Shown piece after piece: positions 16,149 through 22,273 of a DNA stretch of 30,073 nt. This DNA comes from an uncultured Eubacteriales bacterium (GTDB taxonomy: Bacteria > Bacillota > Clostridia > Oscillospirales > CAG-272), in assembly GCA_934365155.1 (NCBI GenBank), contig CAKRMZ010000016.1:1-30073 (forward strand), written 5' to 3'. The position numbers and the translations under genes were made by a program. The first letter of the stretch is position 1, and every line of letters starts with the position of its first letter. Below the pieces are notes generated by a model that saw only the letters and a list, made by a program, of their open reading frames with translations, was not told where the DNA came from and made no database searches.

Positions 16149-16187
16149 GTGTTTTTTCACATTTTAAAAACAAATCAATGAAAAAAC

Positions 16188-16964
16188 TTATAAATGTCGT
16201 TTCATGGAAGCAATTGCACCCTTTTCAAGCCGGGAAACCTGTGCCTGCGATATGCCGATTTCAGAAGCGATCTCCATTTGTGTCTTTCCCTCAAAAAACC
16301 GCATACGAATAATATCTCTCTCCCGATTGCTGAGTTTTTGAATGGATTCATTCAATGCAATATCCTCCAGCCACTCCTCATCGCTGCAGTTTTCATCGCG
16401 GATCTGATCCATCACACAAATAGGATCTCCGCCCTCATTGAATACCGGCTCATAAAGAGATACCGGCTCGACAATCGCTTCTAAAGCTGCAGCCACGCTG
16501 TCCTCCCGTTCACCAATTTCAGAAGCAATTTCCGAAAGAGTAGCCTCACGCTGACACTTTTTGGAGATTTCTTCTTTTGCGCTCAGGGAACGATACGCCA
16601 GGTCTCGCACCCCGCGGCTGACACGAATCATATTATTGTCCCGCAAATACCGCCTGATCTCTCCGATGATCATCGGAACCGCATACGTTGAAAACTTAAC
16701 TCCGACCTCTGTATTAAAATTGTCTACCGCTTTTATAAGCCCGATACAACCAACCTGAAACAAATCATCCATATTCTCTTTTCGGCCGGAAAAGCGCTGT
16801 ACAATGCTGAGAACCAAGCGCAGATTTCCGTCTATCAGCTCTTGTCTGGCTTGAGCATCTCCCTCTTGCATGCGCTTGAGCAGTTCCTTTTTTTCTTTTC
16901 CGCTTAAAGTTTTCAGTTTCGCTGTATTCACACCGCATATTTCCACTTTATTAAAATAATTCAC
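16188..16964 (-). CDS. sigG: Forespore-specific sigma factor SigG
   Basis: Late forespore sigma factor of endospore formers. The diagnostic N-terminal anti-sigma/Fin-binding segment NKVEICGVNTAKL is followed by region 2 (NLRLVLSIVQRFSGRKENMDDLFQVGCIGL, VKFSTYAVPMIIGEIRRYLRDN). Region 3 and the region 4 helix-turn-helix (KTQMEIASEIGISQAQVSRLEK) complete the protein. The frame is open back to 17108, but the extra residues do not resemble SigG. The GTG at 16964 gives 258 residues beginning four residues before NKVEICG, as in B. subtilis; ATGs at 16976, 16985 and 16988 are alternatives. None has a good ribosome-binding site (GGATGG precedes the GTG). It is not adjacent to spoIIGA-sigE, unlike many clostridia. 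It shows that the organism, or a recent ancestor, sporulates. Confidence 0.94.
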   Translation of the reverse strand: MNYFNKVEICGVNTAKLKTLSGKEKKELLKRMQEGDAQARQELIDGNLRLVLSIVQRFSGRKENMDDLFQVGCIGLIKAVDNFNTEVGVKFSTYAVPMIIGEIRRYLRDNNMIRVSRGVRDLAYRSLSAKEEISKKCQREATLSEIASEIGEREDSVAAALEAIVEPVSLYEPVFNEGGDPICVMDQIRDENCSDEEWLEDIALNESIQKLSNRERDIIRMRFFEGKTQMEIASEIGISQAQVSRLEKGAIASMKRHL

Positions 16965-16996
16965 AGAAAGTACCATCCGTTTCATCATTTTAATAA

Positions 16997-17026
16997 AATT
17001 ATGCTGTATTTTCTCCTTGCTTATGC
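16997..17026 (-). promoter_or_regulatory. Candidate forespore (SigF/SigG-type) promoter of sigG
   Basis: On the minus strand GCATA (17026-17022) is followed after 18 bases by CATAATT (17003-16997). This resembles the G-x-ATA / CAT-xx-TA elements of forespore sigma factors. If used, transcription would start near 16990, inside the upstream part of the open frame, supporting the shorter SigG start. Confidence 0.5.
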
Positions 17027-17104
17027 AGTGTCTCGGGCATTCCAATTTTTGGCTGATTTTAACTTTTTCTATTGGCAGTTCGGCATCGATTTTGTTTGCG
17101 AAAA

Positions 17105-17138
17105 GCAAAATATGCCGGGATATATAATCCCGGCATAT
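17105..17138 (-). terminator. Terminator of the activase operon
   Basis: A perfect 12-bp stem with core GCCGGGAT (17138-17127 with 17121-17110) and a 5-base loop is followed on the minus strand by TTTGCTTTT. It begins about 23 bases after the stop of the 419-residue gene and separates that operon from sigG. Confidence 0.87.
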
Positions 17139-17161
17139 GACAAATCAAATTATCTTCAGCT

Positions 17162-18421
17162 TTAGTCATCGGAAAGAGCGCGATTCTCTTTGGCATTCAT
17201 AAGCATTAATTTAATTCGGTTTTCCTGATTGACCTCTGTAGCACTGGCATCATAGTCAATTGCTACAATATTGATATTCGGATTGCGTTCTTTCAGCTTT
17301 TTCATCATTCCCTTGCCGCAAATATGATTCGGCAAACATCCAAACGGTTGCGTGCACACGATATTTTCAACACCGGATTCCGATAACTCTAACATTTCCG
17401 CCGTTAAAAGCCATCCCTCTCCCATTTTTACACCGATATTAATATAGTCCTGTATCAGCGATACCGTATGATCAAAGGGAGTCGGCGGCATAAAGCTACC
17501 CTCTCGACGCATCAGGTCAATGATATCTTTTTGTTTCTTCAGCAAGAAACGATACGCCGTTCGATAAAGCGGATAGAGGAGCTTATGCATACCGTAAAGT
17601 TTCCTGTCCATCAAAGAATTGTAACAGCAATACAAGCAAAAATCGAGCAGTCCGGGCATACAAACCTCGGCTCCTTCATTGACTAAAAGCTGCTCTAAGT
17701 GATTGTTTCCAAGCGGCGAATATTTAACAAAGATTTCCCCTACTACGCCGACACGTATTTTGTTTTTTTCTGTTTTCGGCAGCTCGCTAAAGTCTTTTAT
17801 GATTGTTTGATAATTTTTTTGTACTTTACGATAAGAAATGCGCTTTGCTTGCTTCATCTGATCCGTCAGAACTTCTGTCCAATGCGCGGCAAGTCTCTCC
17901 GCCGCACCGGGCTCCGTCTCATACGGTTTTGTTTGATTCACTAAGGACATCAGCAAATCCGCATATAAAACAGCATACATCATTTGGTGCAACATGGGAA
18001 CAGTCAGCTGAAAGCCGGGATGTTTTTCCAGTCCCGCCAAACCGAAAGCAATCACCGGAACATAAGGAAAGCCGGCTTTAATTAGTGCCTTGCGCAAAAG
18101 ACTGATATAGTTGGATGCACGACATCCGCCGCCTGTTTGAAACAGTATAAGCGCCGTTTTATGCGGATCATAAACGCCGCTTTGCAGTGCATCAATAAAC
18201 TGGCCGATTACACAAATCGCCGGGTAACATGCGTCATTGTGCACATATTTTAATCCTGTATCGATAATCCGGCGACCGGAGCTCTCCAAAAGCTCTGCAC
18301 GATACCCGTGATTTTTCAATACACGACCGATCAACTTAAAGTGCATCGGCAGCATATTCGGCATCAGAATCGTATAATCTTTTCGCATTTCTTTGTCAAA
18401 AGCGATATAAGTATTGTGCAT
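17162..18421 (-). CDS. 2-hydroxyacyl-CoA dehydratase-like (DUF2229-type) protein, partner of the tandem activase
   Basis: A 419-residue cytosolic protein resembling the C-terminal third of the roughly 1,400-residue acyl-CoA dehydratase activase/reductase proteins of many Clostridia, and distantly HgdB/BcrB-type dehydratase subunits. Cysteines at telling positions (C65 and C70 in NDACYPAIC, C100 in TGGGCRASNY, a CLYCCYN cluster mid-protein, and C356/C362/C368 in VCTQPFGCLPNHICGKG) suggest an iron-sulfur cluster. The early segment MRKDYTILMPNMLPMHF is what joins the two halves in fused homologues. It has a good ribosome-binding site (AAGGAGGG) and starts 16 bases after the 997-residue gene, so this is a true gene split, not a frameshift. 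Substrate unknown. Confidence 0.82.
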   Translation of the reverse strand: MHNTYIAFDKEMRKDYTILMPNMLPMHFKLIGRVLKNHGYRAELLESSGRRIIDTGLKYVHNDACYPAICVIGQFIDALQSGVYDPHKTALILFQTGGGCRASNYISLLRKALIKAGFPYVPVIAFGLAGLEKHPGFQLTVPMLHQMMYAVLYADLLMSLVNQTKPYETEPGAAERLAAHWTEVLTDQMKQAKRISYRKVQKNYQTIIKDFSELPKTEKNKIRVGVVGEIFVKYSPLGNNHLEQLLVNEGAEVCMPGLLDFCLYCCYNSLMDRKLYGMHKLLYPLYRTAYRFLLKKQKDIIDLMRREGSFMPPTPFDHTVSLIQDYINIGVKMGEGWLLTAEMLELSESGVENIVCTQPFGCLPNHICGKGMMKKLKERNPNINIVAIDYDASATEVNQENRIKLMLMNAKENRALSDD

Positions 18422-18437
18422 TGGGCTCTCCCTCCTT

Positions 18438-21431
18438 TCAGTGAACGCTTATGTACTCGGGATGTAATTTTACAGCCGTATCTTGTTTTTTCTGTAACTC
18501 CGAGCTTTCGTTTAAAGCTCCGATCAAACTGCGCAAGCGAATTTTAACGGCTCCGAGATTCGTAATTTCATCGATTTTAAGTTGCGTATAAAACTTTCCG
18601 GCGCTTTCTAAAATTCTGCGGACTTCGTCTGTTGTAATGGCATCAACACCGCAACCGAACGATACCAGCTGTACGAGTTCCACATCGGGATTTTCCGCCG
18701 CGAACTTAGCCGCGCGATACAAACGGGAATGATATGTCCATTGGTTTAATACATTCAAAGGATCATTTACGGTTTGATCGCAGACGCTGTCTTCACTGAC
18801 CACCACAAATCCCAATAGATTGGCAAGCTTATCAATGCCGTGATTGATTTCCGGATCGCAATGATACGGACGCCCTGCCAAAATCATAACACGGCGGTGT
18901 TCTTTTTTCGCATATTCCAGTGCTTCCCGTCCCTTTTGACGGACACTGTCCATGTAAATACGATAGGAACGAAACGCCTCTTGTACCGCCAAATGCACCT
19001 GTCGGCGCCGGATCCCGGAAAAACGACAGGAAAAATAAGCATATAACTCCCGCTCCAATTCTTTCTCGTTATTGATATTTACATAAGGATGCAAAAGCGG
19101 AATGTTTTTCAAAGAATCCATATTGCCGACTAATGTTTCGCCGTAATAGGCTACCACCGGACAGTTATAGCAATTATCCGAGTCTCTCTCATCCATATTG
19201 TAGGTCAGTCCGGGATAAAAAACAGCATCTACCCCGCGGCTTAAGAGCTCCTCAATGTGACCGTGCATAATTTTTGCGGGATAACACACCGTGTCGGACG
19301 GAATGGAGAAATGCCCTTTTTCATATGTGGATTTATCCGAAAGCCCAGAAACCTCTACACCGAAGCCGAGCGCATCAAAAAAAGCATACCAAAACGGCAA
19401 CAATTCATACATTCCAAGCGCAAGCGGCAGTCCGATCGTTTCAGGACGCTTGCGCGTTCCGCGTAAAGACGTAAGCAATTTCTGTTTATAGCCATAAAGA
19501 TTCGGAAGCTCTTTATAATCGGAATGCAAACCGGTCATTCGCTCGCATTGATTTCCCGATACAAATTGCTTTTTACCCGAAAATGTATTCACTGTTAAGT
19601 GGCAATGGTTAGTGCAGCCCTTGCATGTCAATGATTTGGACTGATGGGCAAAATGTGAAAGATCTTCCTCGGAAATCAGCGTTGAATTTTCGGTGCGCAT
19701 CGCGTATAATGCGGCGCCGTAAGCACCCATTAATCCTGCAATAGCAGGCCGCACAACATTTTGGCCCAGCTCCAGTTCCAATGCGCGCAAAACAGCATCG
19801 TTATAGAAGGTACCGCCCTGCACAACGATATTCGGATCCAGGTCCTCTGCGCTCCCGGCGCGAATCACCTTATAAATCGCATTCTTCACCACACTGATGG
19901 AAAGCCCGGCCGAAATATCCTCCACCGTCGCTCCCTCACGCTGAGATTGCTTGACAGAAGAATTCATAAACACCGTACAGCGGCTTCCAAGGTCCACCGG
20001 TTGCTTTGCAAACAGTCCGAGCCTTGCAAAATCTTCAATCGAATATCCCATTGATTTCGCAAAGGTTTCAATAAATGAGCCGCAGCCGGAGGAGCAGGCC
20101 TCATTCAGCAAAATACTGTCAATCGTATTATTTTTAATTTTAAAGCATTTTATATCCTGTCCGCCGATATCCAAGATGAATCCGACATTCGGCTTAAAAT
20201 GGCGGGCGGCGGTATAATGGGCTATCGTTTCCACTACACCGAAATCTACATTAAAAGCATTTTTGATCAGATCTTCTCCGTATCCGGTAACAGCGCTTCC
20301 CGCAATACAAATTCTGTCACTGCATTTTTGATAAATCTCTTTTAATTGACCGCAGACAATTTCGAGCGGATTGCCCTTATTTGATCCGTAAAAAGAATAT
20401 AATATATCCTTATCCTCGGAAATTAAAACGAGCTTTGTTGTTGTGCTGCCGCAATCAATTCCAAGATACGCATTTCCGCAATATTCGTCAATATCCGCAT
20501 GCGGCACGGAAGATGCGCTATGCCGCTCGCAAAAGCACTCATATTCAGCGCTGTCCGAAAACAAGGGCTGTAAGCGATGAGACAGGCCGTCTGCTGCCTG
20601 TGCCGAGCGCAATTTGCTCAAAAAATCATTGATATTTCCCTGCCACCCTTGCGATTTCGCATACAGAGCAGCTCCATGGGAAACCGAATAGCGGGCATAT
20701 TCCGGGAATATAGCATTTTCATCACTTAATTGCAGACCCTTTTTAAAGCTTTGCTGCAAACCTTTGCAATAATACAGCGGTCCACCCAAAAATATCACAT
20801 TCCCGCCTATTTTTCTTCCTTGTGCCAGTCCGACAATGGTCTGGCTCACTACTGCCTGATAAATGCTGGCCGCAACATCGGGGAGTTTCGCCCCTTGATT
20901 AATTAATGCTTGAATATCGGTTTTGGCAAACACACCGCAACGAGAAGCAATCGGGTAAGTCTTTGTACTCTTAAGACTCATTTCGTCCATCTCATCCGCG
21001 CTCATATTTAACAGTACAGCCATTTGGTCAATAAAAGCGCCGGTACCGCCTGCACAGGCGCCGTTCATACGTTCGTCCAGCACCCCATCCAGAAAAATAA
21101 TTTTTGCATCCTCACCGCCGAGTTCTATTACCACATTGGCTTCCGGAGTTAAAGAGCGCACTGCCTTTTCTGTCGCAAACACCTCTTGTATAAAAGGAAT
21201 TCCCGACGCTTTGGCAAGGCCCATGCCGGCACTTCCGGAAATAGCGACTGAAAATGTTTCGCTCCCGACTAAGCTTCGTATCTGTTCCGCAAGCTCTATA
21301 ACCTTTTCGCGCACTTTGGAAAAATGGCGTTCATATTTTTCAAAAATAACACGGTCTCCCCGCATTAATACAATTTTAGCCGTTGTGGAGCCGATATCCA
21401 TCCCCACGCAAAAACCATTGAACTTTGACAT
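18438..21431 (-). CDS. Tandem BadF/HgdC-type acyl-CoA dehydratase activase with DUF2229
   Basis: ATP-driven electron injector family. Two ASKHA ATPase domains lie in tandem: DIGSTTAK (12-19) and DCGSTTTK (326-333) are the phosphate-binding loops. Each domain keeps the pair of cysteines that in HgdC-type activators bind a [4Fe-4S] cluster at the dimer interface: C126/C165 and C446/C485. A CKGCTNHC motif (603-610) plus C629 looks like another metal site, followed by a DUF2229 region (about 665-880) with VCYPAK and DNCYNCPVV. Such proteins are usually annotated 2-hydroxyglutaryl-CoA dehydratase activators, but genuine dehydratase subunit genes (hgdAB) are absent here, so that name would over-reach. 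It is the second gene of a MarR-activase-partner operon. Confidence 0.88.
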   Translation of the reverse strand: MSKFNGFCVGMDIGSTTAKIVLMRGDRVIFEKYERHFSKVREKVIELAEQIRSLVGSETFSVAISGSAGMGLAKASGIPFIQEVFATEKAVRSLTPEANVVIELGGEDAKIIFLDGVLDERMNGACAGGTGAFIDQMAVLLNMSADEMDEMSLKSTKTYPIASRCGVFAKTDIQALINQGAKLPDVAASIYQAVVSQTIVGLAQGRKIGGNVIFLGGPLYYCKGLQQSFKKGLQLSDENAIFPEYARYSVSHGAALYAKSQGWQGNINDFLSKLRSAQAADGLSHRLQPLFSDSAEYECFCERHSASSVPHADIDEYCGNAYLGIDCGSTTTKLVLISEDKDILYSFYGSNKGNPLEIVCGQLKEIYQKCSDRICIAGSAVTGYGEDLIKNAFNVDFGVVETIAHYTAARHFKPNVGFILDIGGQDIKCFKIKNNTIDSILLNEACSSGCGSFIETFAKSMGYSIEDFARLGLFAKQPVDLGSRCTVFMNSSVKQSQREGATVEDISAGLSISVVKNAIYKVIRAGSAEDLDPNIVVQGGTFYNDAVLRALELELGQNVVRPAIAGLMGAYGAALYAMRTENSTLISEEDLSHFAHQSKSLTCKGCTNHCHLTVNTFSGKKQFVSGNQCERMTGLHSDYKELPNLYGYKQKLLTSLRGTRKRPETIGLPLALGMYELLPFWYAFFDALGFGVEVSGLSDKSTYEKGHFSIPSDTVCYPAKIMHGHIEELLSRGVDAVFYPGLTYNMDERDSDNCYNCPVVAYYGETLVGNMDSLKNIPLLHPYVNINNEKELERELYAYFSCRFSGIRRRQVHLAVQEAFRSYRIYMDSVRQKGREALEYAKKEHRRVMILAGRPYHCDPEINHGIDKLANLLGFVVVSEDSVCDQTVNDPLNVLNQWTYHSRLYRAAKFAAENPDVELVQLVSFGCGVDAITTDEVRRILESAGKFYTQLKIDEITNLGAVKIRLRSLIGALNESSELQKKQDTAVKLHPEYISVH

Positions 21432-21484
21432 TTTTTCTATGACCTCTTATTCTGGAAACCAAACCCAATATGTAAAATTTTGAG

Positions 21485-21907
21485 TCAATTTTGATTGAAA
21501 TATTGCAACATTTCCTGAGTAATACGCACATATGCAACCGCATCTTTTTCGTTTAAGGCAGAAAACGAAGACGCAATCTTCAAAAGCAATTGTTCGTGCT
21601 TTTGAAGAATTATCGCTCTGCCGATTTCGGTAATGCGCACCATAACGCAACGGCCGTCCGCATTATCACGGCAACGCGTCACCCAGTTTTTTTTGACCAG
21701 TGAATTTAAAACAGCAGTCATCCGAGGCGCGCTCACCTCAAGATTCCGGCACAATTCACTCATTTTTACCCCGGTCGGCTGATGATATAAATAATTCAGA
21801 ATACTCATCTCTCCGCAATTGAGACTAATCAATTGTTTTTGATAGGAGGTGTGCATAAATTTTGACATGACATTCAGAAATTCATCAGCCAGTTCATGAT
21901 AATTCAC
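21485..21907 (-). CDS. MarR-family transcriptional regulator
   Basis: DNA-binding winged-helix repressor or activator that usually acts as a dimer and autoregulates. The 140-residue protein shows the MarR plan: an N-terminal helix (NYHELADEFLNVMSKFM), the recognition region KMSELCRNLEVSAPRMTAVLNSLVKKNWVTR, the wing with the conserved DNADGRCVMVRITE, and C-terminal dimerisation helices. The GTG at 21907 is chosen because GGAGAG lies eight bases upstream; the open frame extends to a TTG at 21940 without a ribosome-binding site. It lies 53 bases before the activase gene with no terminator between, so it probably controls the operon it begins. Ligand unknown; a CoA thioester or aromatic/lipid acid would fit the context but is speculative. 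Confidence 0.92.
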   Translation of the reverse strand: MNYHELADEFLNVMSKFMHTSYQKQLISLNCGEMSILNYLYHQPTGVKMSELCRNLEVSAPRMTAVLNSLVKKNWVTRCRDNADGRCVMVRITEIGRAIILQKHEQLLLKIASSFSALNEKDAVAYVRITQEMLQYFNQN

Positions 21908-21947
21908 ACTGAATTCTCTCCTTTTATAAATGCAGAGCAAAAATATT

Positions 21948-22025
21948 TAACACTGTTACATTATAGGACATTTTCTGCTTTTATTCAACATAAATAACAG
22001 AATATTTACATTTTTATTTCTGTTA
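21948..22025 (-). promoter_or_regulatory. Promoter and candidate MarR operators
   Basis: The promoter is TTGAAT (21988-21983) and TATAAT (21965-21960) with a 17-base spacer on the minus strand. Around it lie repeated CTGTTA/TAACA elements: a quasi-palindrome TAACACTGTTA (21948-21958) over the predicted start of transcription, TAACAG at 21995-22000 and CTGTTA at 22020-22025. A TAAATA/TATTTA inverted repeat (21991-22008) sits just upstream of the -35 box. The pattern fits autorepression by the MarR protein. Promoter call is strong, operator call is tentative. Confidence 0.75.
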
Positions 22026-22128
22026 CGTGCTGCGCAGCCTATATTTTTATACCGCAAACAAAATAAAGTATTTTGCTTTCATGCGGACTACAAGCATTTA
22101 CAGCAAAGAGATTATCCGGATTAATATA
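22026..22128. other. Divergent intergenic region between marR and the P-type ATPase
   Basis: The marR-ATPase gap is 366 bases in all. Apart from the two promoters and the ATPase leader listed separately, this middle part contains only a 10-bp palindrome GCTGCGCAGC (22029-22038) and AT-rich sequence. A plus-strand open frame of 100 codons crosses it but has no ribosome-binding site and a random-looking product, so I do not call a gene. Confidence 0.55.
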
Positions 22129-22157
22129 TTGAAGTTCCGCTCAAAATATGATATAAT
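22129..22157 (+). promoter_or_regulatory. SigA-type promoter of the P-type ATPase gene
   Basis: TTGAAG (22129-22134) and a perfect TATAAT (22152-22157) are separated by 17 bases. Transcription should start near 22164, giving a leader of about 110 bases, long for this window. Confidence 0.82.
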
Positions 22158-22174
22158 TCAAACAATGAATCGGA

Positions 22175-22260
22175 TTTTGTCGATGAGAAGGATTCTCACA
22201 AAACGAAGATTCGCTATCCACACGGAAAGGAATACCCTATTTTGTATTACAGTATGGGGG
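22175..22260 (+). promoter_or_regulatory. Structured leader of the P-type ATPase mRNA
   Basis: Two hairpins can be drawn. The first pairs TTTTG plus TGAGAA (22175-22189) with TTCTCA plus CAAAA (22193-22203), leaving a 4-base bulge. The second pairs CCCTAT (22235-22240) with ATGGGG (22254-22259) and so covers the G-rich run that is the only ribosome-binding-like sequence before the start codon. I do not recognise a known riboswitch class. Confidence 0.4.
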
Positions 22261-22273
22261 TTTCAGAATAAAC

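Noticed and set aside
16151..16187. 9-bp inverted repeat after sigG as its terminator
   Set aside because: The stem is nearly all A/T and no T-run follows on the minus strand, so it is not a convincing terminator; no better one was found before the rpmE promoter.
18422..18437. Frameshift or premature stop splitting a fused activase/dehydratase gene
   Set aside because: The downstream gene has its own AAGGAGGG ribosome-binding site and a proper ATG after a 16-base gap, indicating a real two-gene arrangement.
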